The notes: a model not told the origin generated them from the letters alone. Numbered from the stretch's first letter, positions 27,936 to 37,354 are shown. The stretch is 64,000 bases of DNA from Mariniblastus sp. (GCA_011523945.1 WTFU01000186.1:7736-71735); one strand, 5' to 3'. A program made the numbers and translations.

Positions 27936-27995
27936 TTATTTGGGAAGTTCAGGCAGAAATGCTTTGGCTTCCCCCACCGGACTGTCTAAGCGGCT

Positions 27996-28673
27996 TTAGT
28001 TCATTTCATCCACGGTGTCATCAGTGACGGTTTCCCGCTCACGTCGCACCGCAACGAGCGCAGGCGAGTATTTCCTGACAAACCATGACTGAGGCTCTGG
28101 CAGCAGTTCCGTGTCAAATCGACTGTCAGATTCGACCACAAACACACTTTCGGGAGGGGCGATCTTCATCAAGCTCTCTATCATCCCGACGATTTCCATT
28201 GGCTTTTCGACATACAATGCATAAGGAGGGCAGCAAAACACCACCCATGGCTCTGACGGCCACATTTCGGGGTTTTTTAGGAACTGCCTCACCCAGAAAA
28301 AAGTATCTGACGAATTCACATCTACCGGCAGATTCGGGTCCAGACTTAGAACATTTTCCCGAATAATCCGTACTGTAGGGAAGTGACGTTCCACGAAAAT
28401 ACACTTGGACGCGCCGCGGCTGAGGGCTTCCAACCCCATCGCCCCGGTGCCTGCGAATAGGTCAAAAACTGTTTTGCCTTTCACCCACCCACCAACAAGA
28501 TTAAAAACTGCCTCGCGCGTGTGGTCCTTCATCGGACGCGTCACCGGATCACCGGAATAATCGATTAATCTCCCCCGAAAGGAACCACCGACAATTCTTA
28601 ACTTCCCATGCCCCGCTTCAGCGCGATTGGAGTTCCATTTCGCCAGATTTTTTCCGCGCTTGAACCTTGGCAT
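27996..28673 (-). CDS. rsmD: 16S rRNA (guanine966-N2)-methyltransferase RsmD
   Basis: A 225-residue SAM-dependent methyltransferase that modifies G966 of 16S rRNA. The N-terminus KLRIVGGSFRGRLI is the family signature, then PVTRPMKDHTREAVFNLV and the SAM-binding motif DLFAGTGAMGLEALSRGA. The catalytic loop usually reads DPPY or NPPY but here reads CCPPY at 147-151. The enzyme is otherwise complete. It is transcribed away from the first cyclophilin gene and towards a secreted protein of unknown function. Confidence 0.9.
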   Translation of the reverse strand: MPRFKRGKNLAKWNSNRAEAGHGKLRIVGGSFRGRLIDYSGDPVTRPMKDHTREAVFNLVGGWVKGKTVFDLFAGTGAMGLEALSRGASKCIFVERHFPTVRIIRENVLSLDPNLPVDVNSSDTFFWVRQFLKNPEMWPSEPWVVFCCPPYALYVEKPMEIVGMIESLMKIAPPESVFVVESDSRFDTELLPEPQSWFVRKYSPALVAVRRERETVTDDTVDEMN

Positions 28674-28875
28674 CGATGTTTTCTTTTAAGGGAAAGTCTG
28701 GAATACGGTCTAAACGATGTCGAACCGCTATACTATGATTGATATACCTGAAATACCAGTCGAAAAAAGGAGTTTGGTGCGCGGGTTTACCATTTGTATT
28801 AACCACTTACTGTCCGCGTCCGTTTGACGATTCAAGGTTATTTGATAATTCAACAAAATCAGAGCAACTATAATT

Positions 28876-30072
28876 ATGCTTCGACTTCCTAATATGAACT
28901 CACGCCAATCCTCGTGGCTAATTAAGACCTGCCTGATCTTCATTGCCACCGCAATCTCGACAGTGTCTACCGCTCAAGAGTTAGACAAACCTTCTCCGCA
29001 GCGTATTCAGGAGCTACGGTCAGAATTCGACGCAGCCATTCTCGAACTAAAAGACGCCATCAAGGCGATCAAAAAAACTGGGCATGAGTTCTACGAAAAC
29101 AAGAGCACCGTAGCTCATGAATACCGAAACAAATGGAAAGCGGAAGCCACCGTCGCTGAAGATGCTTACAAACGAGTTCGGGAGGCTTCTTTTGCTTTGT
29201 TTTTTGAGACCCCGAACCCGGGTGAAGAGGTAAACAAGATTGTTTCGATGATGAATCAGGATCTCATCGCTCAGGGACAACTAGCGAAATGCTACCAAAC
29301 AACCAAAAAGCTTCTTAAGCTCTATCCGGAAAACAAAGACCTTTACAATCTCATGGGGCGGGTCTCAATTCTGAATAACGACTTTACCTTTGCGCAACAG
29401 TATTACCAAACCAATCGGGAAACCGCCGAGCAACTCGGGGTTCCCGAAGGCGCTTTGTATGGCAACTCCATGGACAAACTTGTGAGTGGCTTCGAAAGGG
29501 AACTAGCTTTTCGTGCATCGGATGCCGAAGGAGAGCCACTGCCAAAAGCGATTATCAAAACCAATCGCGGTGAAATCGTAATCGAGTTGTTCGAAAACCA
29601 GGCGCCGGAAACGGTGGGCAACTTTGTCAGCCTCGTGCAAACTGGAATTTATGATGGCATGATTTTCCACCACGTGCTACGCAACCTAATTGCAGACGCG
29701 GGGCTAATGACAATGAGTCGGCCTCAACCGATTGGATATACGATCTACGACGAGCATCAAAAACCTAATGCTCGAGACCACTTTCGCGGATCCGTCGCCA
29801 TGGTCGGAAAAAACAACGAGCCAAACTCAGCAGGTGCTGAATTTCGAATCATGCTCGTTCCCGGACCTAATCTTGACGGAAAGAGCACTGTCTTCGGACG
29901 GGTGATTTCCGATCTGAGTGTTCTCGATAATATCCAGGAGACGTTTCAAGTTAACGAAGAAGAGGATAAAGAAGAGTTCATTAAAGACGCGAAACCGGAT
30001 GTCATCGAATCAATCACGATCACGAACTTGAGAGATCACGAGTACGAACCCAATCGCGTCAAAAAAAAATAA
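28876..30072 (+). CDS. Cyclophilin-like protein with degenerate active site (paralogue 1)
   Basis: A 398-residue secreted protein: signal peptide ending near residue 33 (VSTAQE), then a helical N-terminal part of about 180 residues with a TPR-like stretch (LKLYPENKDLYNLMGRVSILNNDFTFAQQYY), then a cyclophilin domain from about 225. The start may instead be the in-frame ATG at 28894. Core signatures are present (NQAPETVGNFVSLVQ, TVFGRVI) but key catalytic residues of human CypA are replaced: R55 by His266, F60 by Leu271, Q63 by Asp274, Q111 by Glu322 and F113 by Arg324. It therefore probably lacks isomerase activity and may act as a binding protein. First of three tandem paralogues. Confidence 0.85.
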   Translation: MLRLPNMNSRQSSWLIKTCLIFIATAISTVSTAQELDKPSPQRIQELRSEFDAAILELKDAIKAIKKTGHEFYENKSTVAHEYRNKWKAEATVAEDAYKRVREASFALFFETPNPGEEVNKIVSMMNQDLIAQGQLAKCYQTTKKLLKLYPENKDLYNLMGRVSILNNDFTFAQQYYQTNRETAEQLGVPEGALYGNSMDKLVSGFERELAFRASDAEGEPLPKAIIKTNRGEIVIELFENQAPETVGNFVSLVQTGIYDGMIFHHVLRNLIADAGLMTMSRPQPIGYTIYDEHQKPNARDHFRGSVAMVGKNNEPNSAGAEFRIMLVPGPNLDGKSTVFGRVISDLSVLDNIQETFQVNEEEDKEEFIKDAKPDVIESITITNLRDHEYEPNRVKKK

Positions 30073-30090
30073 GCCGGGTTACGATCGTTT

Positions 30091-31353
30091 GTGAAATTTG
30101 GTGATATGATGCTCATGCTTTACCGAAACGCTGGACTGCCTGCGATGCTCGCGATCCTCTCGTGCCTTTCGCTGAACGCTCAGGAAGACAACACGCCAGC
30201 CTCGGTAACCGACGCCGCTCAAGCAGCGACTCAAAAACCTCTTGAAAACCCCCAATCTCAAGACGACGCTTTGACGTTCGAAGAAGTCCTTAAACAATAT
30301 AATGAAAACGAGATTACGATTACCCGCCTTTTTAGTTCCAGCCCGATTGGATTTCCCCAACGGCAAATTGAACACATGGCAAAGATCGAACGCTTGAAAG
30401 AGAAAAACCGGCAACTTAAAAATCAGCTCGACGCCGCAGCACTGCGTTCGTTTCAGCAGTCACCCAAACCCAGTCCGCGCATCTGTCAAACTGTTTTCAA
30501 TATCATCTCGAAAAAAATTGATATCTCGAGAGGCGGCTACGATTTCGACCCGGAAGAAGCTCTTGATGTCGCCCAACTAATGCTTAATAAGATTGATCAG
30601 GATGGAGAACTTTCAGCCAAAATCCGGCAGGAAGACATCGCTTATCAAGGGTTCTTGGCAGCGAATGCGACAGAAAATTATTCGGCTGCAGAAGCTTTGC
30701 TCAGGCGAATCGAAAAACAAAACGTCCCGCTCCAGCCAGCGATCAGAAATGAGTTCAATGATTCAGTCAATAAATGGAACCGTGAACAAGCGATTCGCAA
30801 ACAGGAAAAAATAGCCGATGATTTGCCAAGAGTAACGATTGAAACTACCGACGGCGAGATTGTCGTCGAGTTGTTTGAAAATGAAGCTCCAAAAACCGTT
30901 GGCAACTTCATTCATCTAGTCGAGAATAAATTCTATGATCAAATGAATTTCTTTCTCGTTTTACCGGGAAGAGTCGCGCAAACAGGTTGTAAAAATAACC
31001 GTGGAACTGGCGACCCCGGGTACAGAATCCCATGCGAAACGGAAGGGGATAATGTCCGACACCATTTTTCAGGCACCTTAAGCATGGCAAATACCGGAAC
31101 GGATACAGGCGGATCTCAGTTCTTTATTTCCTATCAACGCAATAAAAATTTTGATGGCAAGAAAACGGTATTCGGTCGTGTGATTACCGGAATGGACACA
31201 GTCCGGCGACTCAAACGCGCCTCCGGAAATGGATCATTTACTTTGAATCCTGGCAAGCAGGGCAATTATTCAAAGATCTTAACGGCGACGGTAACCCGCA
31301 AGCGAGACCATGATTATCAGCCGACAAAAATAACAGAGAAAAAAACTCAGTAA
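30091..31353 (+). CDS. Cyclophilin-like protein with partly degenerate active site (paralogue 2)
   Basis: A 420-residue secreted protein with a signal peptide (LPAMLAILSCLSLNAQ) from GTG 30091 (ATG at 30106 is also possible). A helical region of about 200 residues precedes the cyclophilin domain at 245-405. Conserved parts include NEAPKTVGNFIHLVENK, GGSQFFIS and TVFGRVI. The catalytic Arg55 equivalent is Leu289 and Phe60 is Arg294, while the Q63 equivalent (Gln297) and the QFF motif are retained. This is intermediate between paralogues 1 and 3. It begins 18 bases after paralogue 1 ends, so both are cotranscribed. Reduced activity is inferred. Confidence 0.87.
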   Translation: MKFGDMMLMLYRNAGLPAMLAILSCLSLNAQEDNTPASVTDAAQAATQKPLENPQSQDDALTFEEVLKQYNENEITITRLFSSSPIGFPQRQIEHMAKIERLKEKNRQLKNQLDAAALRSFQQSPKPSPRICQTVFNIISKKIDISRGGYDFDPEEALDVAQLMLNKIDQDGELSAKIRQEDIAYQGFLAANATENYSAAEALLRRIEKQNVPLQPAIRNEFNDSVNKWNREQAIRKQEKIADDLPRVTIETTDGEIVVELFENEAPKTVGNFIHLVENKFYDQMNFFLVLPGRVAQTGCKNNRGTGDPGYRIPCETEGDNVRHHFSGTLSMANTGTDTGGSQFFISYQRNKNFDGKKTVFGRVITGMDTVRRLKRASGNGSFTLNPGKQGNYSKILTATVTRKRDHDYQPTKITEKKTQ

Positions 31354-31497
31354 CCGGCATATCAGAATCGAAGTAATCTTCAACTGGTTGGTGGTAACCC
31401 GCTACAATAGTCAGTTAGAAACAACCGCTGAATAGTAACTGAAAGTAGAATTGATATCTGCTCATTCAGTGAACCTCAAATTCTATTGGAGTCTCTG

Positions 31498-32604
31498 GTG
31501 AACCTTTCAAGATCTTTTTTGATTTCTTTGATCGTCCTCTTCATTTCTTCGCTCCCGCTTGCGAGTTTCGGCATTCTGCAGAATCAGGAAAACGGAACTT
31601 CGCTGAAAGAGCTTCTGCAACAATGGCAAACGCTCGATGTAAAAATCTCGGCAAAAGAAGCTGAACTAAAATCGACGACTCCAAAGTCTTCTGAGCCATC
31701 AGATCCCCCGGCAACAGATCCTCAAAACCGTGAAAAGTTAGTCGCGGAATATACAGAATTACTAACCGAGGCAGAAGCACTAATCCTGAAACTGGAAACT
31801 CAGGCCAAAACTCAAATGGAAGCCAACCCGAATGACTCGGAAGCGACCAGAACATTGCTGGCCATCATGTTGAATGACGCCCAATTTGGTCGAGACGCGA
31901 GAGTACTCCAACTTGGCGATACGTTGATCAGTCACGGGATCAACCCTGAATATTTCGCAATGGCATCTCGTTCAGAACGCCTGTCTATCTCGGCGCGTGA
32001 GCTATTCGATGAACTACTGCTTCGACACGCCGAAAGCGAGCAAAACGACCTCCCGCAGGTTCGACTTGTCACCACACAGGGAGACATCATTCTTGAACTT
32101 TACGAGAATGAAGCACCGGACACCGTCGGCAATTTCATTAGCCTCGTCGAGTCTGGTTACTATAAGGACAGACTATTTCACCGCGTAATCGATGGCTTTA
32201 TGGCACAGGGTGGCGGATTTAAACTTCAGGGCGGGGTGGAAGTCGATGGCGACGGCCCGGGCTATGCCATTCCCTGTGAATGTAGCTCACCTGAAAAAAG
32301 ACTGCACTTTACCAACTGCATTAGCATGGCGCACGCCGGAACCAACACGGGGGGCGCCCAGTTCTTCCTCACTCTTTCCCGAACAGACATGCTCGATGGA
32401 AGACACACCTGCTTTGGCCGCATTATCAAGGGCAGCGACGTCTTAGCAGCGATTAAAAAAACACACATTCCAACGCCCACAACTGAACAACCCATCGAAG
32501 GTGTCGAAAAGGACAAAGTTATTAGCGCTGAGGTCATCCGCAAACGGGATCACGAATACAAACCTAATAAGATAAAAACCGAAACGCCTGCGGATGAGAA
32601 ATAG
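31498..32604 (+). CDS. Cyclophilin-type peptidyl-prolyl isomerase, canonical active site (paralogue 3)
   Basis: GTG 31498 was chosen because GGAG lies six bases upstream; the frame opens earlier at a TTG (31486). The product is 368 residues with a signal peptide and a helical N-terminal part with a coiled-coil segment and short TPR-like helices. The cyclophilin domain contains all classic residues: LFHRVIDGFMAQGG (Arg55, Phe60, Gln63), GGAQFFLTL (Gln111, Phe113) and CFGRII. It is therefore expected to catalyse proline isomerisation in the periplasm or on the cell surface. It lies 144 bases after paralogue 2, probably in the same unit, though TACAAT at 31403-31408 hints at an extra promoter. 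Confidence 0.9.
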   Translation: MNLSRSFLISLIVLFISSLPLASFGILQNQENGTSLKELLQQWQTLDVKISAKEAELKSTTPKSSEPSDPPATDPQNREKLVAEYTELLTEAEALILKLETQAKTQMEANPNDSEATRTLLAIMLNDAQFGRDARVLQLGDTLISHGINPEYFAMASRSERLSISARELFDELLLRHAESEQNDLPQVRLVTTQGDIILELYENEAPDTVGNFISLVESGYYKDRLFHRVIDGFMAQGGGFKLQGGVEVDGDGPGYAIPCECSSPEKRLHFTNCISMAHAGTNTGGAQFFLTLSRTDMLDGRHTCFGRIIKGSDVLAAIKKTHIPTPTTEQPIEGVEKDKVISAEVIRKRDHEYKPNKIKTETPADEK

Positions 32605-32699
32605 CAGCTTACAACTCGACACCCTCATGTCAATTTCCAATAATTTTGGACGCTTGGCAGGGGGCCGAAACGGGGACAGTCGGAGCGAGAGTTTTCAAC

Positions 32700-33353
32700 A
32701 TGATTAAAAGCGAGCGGGTCGAGTTCATCCAGCAAAGACTCGAGGAACTCTACCCGAATCCTCCGGTTCCATTGGACCATCACGACCCCTACACGCTATT
32801 GATCGCCGTACTCCTGAGTGCCCAATGCACCGACGAAAGAGTCAATCAGGTTACTCCGGCCCTGTTTAAACTTGCTGACACTCCGGCCAAAATGGCTCAA
32901 TTACCCGTTGAGAAAATCCTCAACATTATCCGCCCCTGCGGACTCTCCCCCAAAAAATCAAAAGCGATCTCCGAACTTTCTAAAATCCTGGTAAGCGAAT
33001 ACAACTCGGAAGTGCCTGCCGACTTCGACGCACTTGAAACTTTACCCGGAGTAGGACACAAGACAGCGAGCGTTGTGATGGCCCAAGCGTTCGGCGTGCC
33101 AGCATTCCCTGTGGACACTCATATCCATCGGCTCGCTCAACGTTGGGGACTTACCAACGGAAAGAATGTTAAACAAACTGAGCTAGATTTAAAGAAGTTA
33201 TTTCCCGAATCACGATGGAATGACCTACACTTACAAATCATCTTTTACGGACGAGAGTATTGTTCAGCTCGCGGATGCGATGGCTCCAAATGTGAAATTT
33301 GTCAGACCTGCTACCCGCGTCGGCGGTCTCCCAAAATCACCCGCAAAGCCTGA
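32700..33353 (+). CDS. nth: Endonuclease III (DNA glycosylase/AP lyase)
   Basis: A 217-residue base-excision repair enzyme from ATG 32700; the frame opens upstream at a TTG (32646) without family similarity. It removes oxidised pyrimidines. The HhH-GPD core is clear: LLSAQCTDERVN, the helix-hairpin-helix LPGVGHKTASVV with the catalytic Lys, and VDTHIHRLAQRWG with the catalytic Asp. The C-terminal iron-sulphur loop has an altered Cys pattern (spacing X4, X4, X2, X2 rather than X6, X2, X5). It overlaps nothing and is followed by a zinc-ribbon membrane protein gene after 101 bases. Confidence 0.93.
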   Translation: MIKSERVEFIQQRLEELYPNPPVPLDHHDPYTLLIAVLLSAQCTDERVNQVTPALFKLADTPAKMAQLPVEKILNIIRPCGLSPKKSKAISELSKILVSEYNSEVPADFDALETLPGVGHKTASVVMAQAFGVPAFPVDTHIHRLAQRWGLTNGKNVKQTELDLKKLFPESRWNDLHLQIIFYGREYCSARGCDGSKCEICQTCYPRRRSPKITRKA

Positions 33354-33454
33354 CGGGGAATCTGAACCAAGCGATGAAATGATGAACTGCGGTGGTCTTT
33401 TAATTTTCGATTCTTGTAAACCTTTTAAAGATTGAACTCGAAAGCTCGAACCTG

Positions 33455-35317
33455 ATGCAACTCCATATTGAATGTCCCATTTGCGAACAGCACATCACCA
33501 CTCCGGAGTTGCCACCAAACAAAAAAGTCATTTGTCCAAGCTGTTCCCGCAAATTCCGATTTTCTGATGCTTCGAAAGTTGCACTTCCGTCACCCAACCA
33601 GCAGAAACAAACCAACAAATCCGACCGCCTCTCAGTCCCCGACGCTACCGGCAAGCCTTCTTCTCAGCCGATTTCAACAGCGGCTCAAGAGCTACCCGGG
33701 AAACCCCAAACACCAGACAGCCAACCTTCCCGGTCAACTAGCAAATACAAACTCGCACTCAAATTAAAAAAAAGAAGAAAGCAACGGTTCGTTTCAACTC
33801 TAATTACGACGGCAGTCCTGATGATCGCCATCGGAGTTTTGACTGGACTACTGATCAAACAAATGAGGCAGAGCAAGGTCGCAAAAAACGGCGATCCTCA
33901 GATCCCCGCTCAAGAGACGACTCCCCCCACTACACCGTCTTCAGAAGCTGAAACAAAAAACACAAAACCTGAACCCAAATCGCCTCCCAAGACACTTAAG
34001 GAGCAAATCCCCTCAGACATTCCCGACCAAAAATTTATTCAACTCAACCCAAAATCTGCCCAAAATTGCTGGGAGACAGTTCAGCCCAATCTACTAAGTC
34101 TAAAGGTTTTCGACGGCAAAGGGACACATGATGCTGTTGGCACCATCATCGACTCGCGCGGATGGGTATTAACTAGCTATAGCGCCGTCAAAGGTGCCTC
34201 AAAGATCGAGGTTACCTCCAGCTTGAAAACGATCCAGTATCTCGGAGAAACCGAGTTGCTGAACGATGTTGTCAGAGGGTATGTCGCGGTCAATAAAGAA
34301 GAGGATCTCATCATCCTATCTGTCAATCGGCGGTTCGTAGTCGCCTTCACAACGATAGAACCGATCACCCGAAACAATGTTGTAAAAAGCGAATTCTTGC
34401 TGCAGTGTGCACCACCGTCTCTTCAAAATCTTTATGGCGGCGTCGAAACAAGAATTCAATCCCGCGGTACGCTTAACTCGCTCAATGCAGTGGCTCAGGC
34501 AACCGCTCAACGAATGAAATTAAAAAACACTGACTTGGTTTGGTTTTTGGCCCAGACGCCAACGCTTGGTCTGCCGGGCACTCCGCTATTCAAAATAGAT
34601 GGCAAATTGGCAGCTTTGCTTTCTTTTCGAATCGAAGAGAATAACTTTTTCGTACCTGTCAATTCAGTCCACGAACTAAAAGCATCGGCAGGTGAGATCA
34701 GGCCGCTAAAAGAGCTTTCGCCTCCTTCAGAAACCTCAGATTTCATTTCGATCAGCGAAAACAATCCAATGCGTGAATCAGTTGTAAAACTAAACCAATT
34801 GACCGATGCATGTAAACAATTCGACTGGATTCCAAAGAACGAAACCGAATTCAAAACACTTCAGTCTTTAATAACCCAATATATCGAAATAAAAAAACAA
34901 GCGACAAAAGATCCCAGCACCGAGACCGACAAACAAGTAATGCGGCAACTGGCTCAACTTGAAACCTCTTTAAACCAACGTGCGCTCTTATTTTCAAGCG
35001 ATGACCAATCCGCATTAAAACAAATGAACAGGTCATTCGCTGAATCCGCGTTGCAGAAACCAAATCAGGCACTCCCGATCTATGGTGAATTTATTCAAAT
35101 TCAAATTGCGAGCAATCAAATTCTTTTCCGAATCTTGGGAACCTCCACCTATGTCCGTGCCCCTTATCTGCAAACGGATGAACCGATGAGACCCGAGTCA
35201 AAATGGCTGTTTTTCGTCAAAACAGCGGAAGCGCCGAAGTCGATTAATCTGAAACTTTCTGGCGGGGAAACCGTTCCAACTGAAACAGTGAGTGAATTCT
35301 ACAATTTTGGTCAGTGA
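33455..35317 (+). CDS. Zinc-ribbon membrane protein with a catalytically dead HtrA/trypsin-like domain
   Basis: A 620-residue protein. Residues 7-30 form a zinc ribbon (CPIC and CPSC: C7, C10, C27, C30). A basic stretch and one membrane helix follow (VSTLITTAVLMIAIGVLTGLLI, about 113-134), then a Pro/Thr-rich linker. Residues about 215-395 resemble the HtrA/trypsin fold: VGTIIDSRGWVLTSYSAVKGA aligns with the catalytic-His region, EEDLIILSV with the Asp region (Asp284 kept), and LGLPGTPLF with the Ser region. The catalytic His is replaced by Ser242 and the catalytic Ser by Pro374, so protease activity is not expected. Residues 395-620 have no recognised fold. Cytoplasmic zinc ribbon and outside protease-like domain suggest signalling across the membrane, which is inference. 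Confidence 0.72.
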   Translation: MQLHIECPICEQHITTPELPPNKKVICPSCSRKFRFSDASKVALPSPNQQKQTNKSDRLSVPDATGKPSSQPISTAAQELPGKPQTPDSQPSRSTSKYKLALKLKKRRKQRFVSTLITTAVLMIAIGVLTGLLIKQMRQSKVAKNGDPQIPAQETTPPTTPSSEAETKNTKPEPKSPPKTLKEQIPSDIPDQKFIQLNPKSAQNCWETVQPNLLSLKVFDGKGTHDAVGTIIDSRGWVLTSYSAVKGASKIEVTSSLKTIQYLGETELLNDVVRGYVAVNKEEDLIILSVNRRFVVAFTTIEPITRNNVVKSEFLLQCAPPSLQNLYGGVETRIQSRGTLNSLNAVAQATAQRMKLKNTDLVWFLAQTPTLGLPGTPLFKIDGKLAALLSFRIEENNFFVPVNSVHELKASAGEIRPLKELSPPSETSDFISISENNPMRESVVKLNQLTDACKQFDWIPKNETEFKTLQSLITQYIEIKKQATKDPSTETDKQVMRQLAQLETSLNQRALLFSSDDQSALKQMNRSFAESALQKPNQALPIYGEFIQIQIASNQILFRILGTSTYVRAPYLQTDEPMRPESKWLFFVKTAEAPKSINLKLSGGETVPTETVSEFYNFGQ

Positions 35318-35422
35318 TTCCCCGTAGATGACGACTGCCTCGACTTGGTTTAAACTGAGGTATGGATTTGGCGGATGAGCCAAAATTAAACAACCGTCGG
35401 AACACTCTTTCCTCGAGAAATC

Positions 35423-36763
35423 ATGTTTAAATCATGGCAGGCGCTTACGCTTTGGAAACGCGTATTAGTCGGCTTAGTCCTCGGCCTAGGCCTGGGACTC
35501 GCCGTTCGGTACGGCACCCCTGAATCCGTCAATGCAGATTCAGCTCACTCCGGTTTTGAGCGGGCAGCAGCCATCGGTGACACATGGTTTAAACCCTTCG
35601 GAGATGCCTTCGTCCGGTTGATTAAGATGTTGATCATTCCGTTAATTGTGACCACTCTGGTTTCCGGAGTAACCGCCATGGGAGATCCAAAAAAACTTGG
35701 CTCTCTAGGCGCCCGGACGATCGGCCTTTACATGCTTACCACTTTGTTTGCCGTCAGCCTTGGCCTGGCAATGGGAACTTTAATCAAACCGGGGGTGGGG
35801 GTTCAATACAACACAGCCTCTGCGGAGGATCTCGCGTCGGTTACCGGAAAAATGGCAGCGGCAGAGGAAGCAGGCGGTTTCGTCGACCGACTGCTCGATA
35901 TCATCCCCAGCAATCCAGTCGCCGCACTTTCAGACGGTCAAGTGCTACCCACGATTTTCTTCTCGCTGATGATTGGAATTGGAATTTTATTTGTTGGAAA
36001 AGCAGCGGATCCCGTGCGGCATTTTTTTGATTCCGCAGCAGAAGTTGTCATGCGAGTCACGATGATGGTCATGGAACTAGCACCCTACGGCGTCTGCGCA
36101 CTAATGGCTTGGGTAATGGCAACGAAGGGCATTGAAGTATTGAGCAACTTACTTTGGCTGGCAATTGCTTTATACGCTGCTTGCGTTTTCCAGATTATAT
36201 TCGTTTACGGATTCATGATTATCCGTCTCTTTCTTGGCCTGCCGCTCAAGCAATTTTTTCGAGGCATTGCCGACGCTCAGGGCGTAGCATTTTCAACCGC
36301 TTCTTCCAGCGCGACTCTCCCCATTACCATTTCCTGTGCAGAGACAAATCTAGGAGTTGACAAATCGGTTGCCGGTTCCGTCCTTCCGCTTGGCGCGACG
36401 ATCAACATGGACGGCACTGCGATTTACCTAGGACTCGTAGCACTTTTTGCGGCTCAGGCAGATGGACTCCAACTCGACATGTCACAGTACGTCATGGTCG
36501 CCATGACCGCGACACTGGTTTCGATCGGTGCTGCAGGAATTCCGTCAGCTGGTCTGCTTTTGGCGGCAACCGTTTTAAATGTAATTGGTATCTCGACGGA
36601 ACAGTCTCTCTTAATCATCGCCTTTATTTTCCCGTTCGATCGCCTACTCGATATGATGCGAACACTCACAAATGTCTCTGGCGACATTGCTGTCGCCTGC
36701 ACCGTAGCCAAATGGGAAGGCGAACTGAACGAGGAAGTATTTAGAAACGAGGCGGAAGTCTAA
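35423..36763 (+). CDS. Dicarboxylate/amino acid:cation symporter (DAACS, GltP/DctA family)
   Basis: A 446-residue inner-membrane transporter for glutamate, aspartate or C4-dicarboxylates driven by sodium or protons. Family signatures are visible: FVRLIKMLIIPLIVTTLVSGV, the serine-rich hairpin FSTASSSATLPITISC, and PLGATINMDGTAIY in the transport core, followed by IGAAGIPSAGLL. Length matches the family. The exact substrate cannot be told because the deciding residues need alignment. It is a single gene, convergent with the MazG-like gene. Confidence 0.92.
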   Translation: MFKSWQALTLWKRVLVGLVLGLGLGLAVRYGTPESVNADSAHSGFERAAAIGDTWFKPFGDAFVRLIKMLIIPLIVTTLVSGVTAMGDPKKLGSLGARTIGLYMLTTLFAVSLGLAMGTLIKPGVGVQYNTASAEDLASVTGKMAAAEEAGGFVDRLLDIIPSNPVAALSDGQVLPTIFFSLMIGIGILFVGKAADPVRHFFDSAAEVVMRVTMMVMELAPYGVCALMAWVMATKGIEVLSNLLWLAIALYAACVFQIIFVYGFMIIRLFLGLPLKQFFRGIADAQGVAFSTASSSATLPITISCAETNLGVDKSVAGSVLPLGATINMDGTAIYLGLVALFAAQADGLQLDMSQYVMVAMTATLVSIGAAGIPSAGLLLAATVLNVIGISTEQSLLIIAFIFPFDRLLDMMRTLTNVSGDIAVACTVAKWEGELNEEVFRNEAEV

Positions 36764-36810
36764 CCCCGCAATGACTCGACTAATCAGAACTTCTTAGTCA
36801 TCTCGCGCGG

Positions 36811-37203
36811 CTAATCGTTACTAATCGGGCGGGGATCGTCATGCCCGAACCGTCCAAGAATTTCCTCGACCGGGTACTTCAGCCGATTTTTCACCATCTT
36901 TTTCTGCAAGGTCGAAGCGATCTCGATCCCCATTTCATTTGCCATCGCTAATGAATAGCAGAGTACGTCGGCCAACTCTTCGCCAACTTCGGCCTTCTTT
37001 TCATCGTCTAGCTCTCTCGACTCAGCGGCAGTTATCCACTGAAAATGCTCCATTAGCTCCCCAGCTTCAATTGCCAGAGCCATGCTTAAATTTTTGGGTG
37101 AGTGAAATTTTTTCCAATTCCGCTCTTCGACAAACTCACGTACTAATTCACGCAAATCTGAAAGGGAAGTATTTGCGTCGGTAGATGTTTCTTGGACTGA
37201 CAT
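36811..37203 (-). CDS. MazG-like nucleotide pyrophosphohydrolase (dCTP pyrophosphatase type)
   Basis: A 130-residue all-alpha enzyme that hydrolyses non-canonical or excess nucleoside triphosphates to monophosphate and pyrophosphate. The metal-binding motifs EAGELMEHFQW and EELADVLCYSL (ExxE and ExxD) match the MazG/RS21-C6 family, and the pattern FHSPKNLSMALAIEAGELMEHFQW is typical of dCTPase-type members. The gene lies behind a minus-strand terminator that separates it from the giant cytochrome-type protein. Substrate preference is not certain. Confidence 0.88.
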   Translation of the reverse strand: MSVQETSTDANTSLSDLRELVREFVEERNWKKFHSPKNLSMALAIEAGELMEHFQWITAAESRELDDEKKAEVGEELADVLCYSLAMANEMGIEIASTLQKKMVKNRLKYPVEEILGRFGHDDPRPISND

Positions 37204-37277
37204 TAAATTCGCCTGGAACTGAATAAATTAATTCTCTTCAGTCTAACAGGATAATCATTTTTCAGAACGACTCACAT

Positions 37278-37312
37278 AAAAAAAGACCGAACTGTCTCAT
37301 CCAGATCGGTCT
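37278..37312 (-). terminator. Intrinsic terminator of the giant cytochrome-type gene
   Basis: Read on the minus strand: a 7-bp stem (AGACCGA/TCGGTCT) extended past an A-A mismatch by three further pairs, followed at once by seven T. It lies 43 bases after the stop of the gene ending at 37355. Confidence 0.85.
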
Positions 37313-37354
37313 CTACGAATTTTTGGAACAAGTGCGAAGTACAAAGATCCCAAC

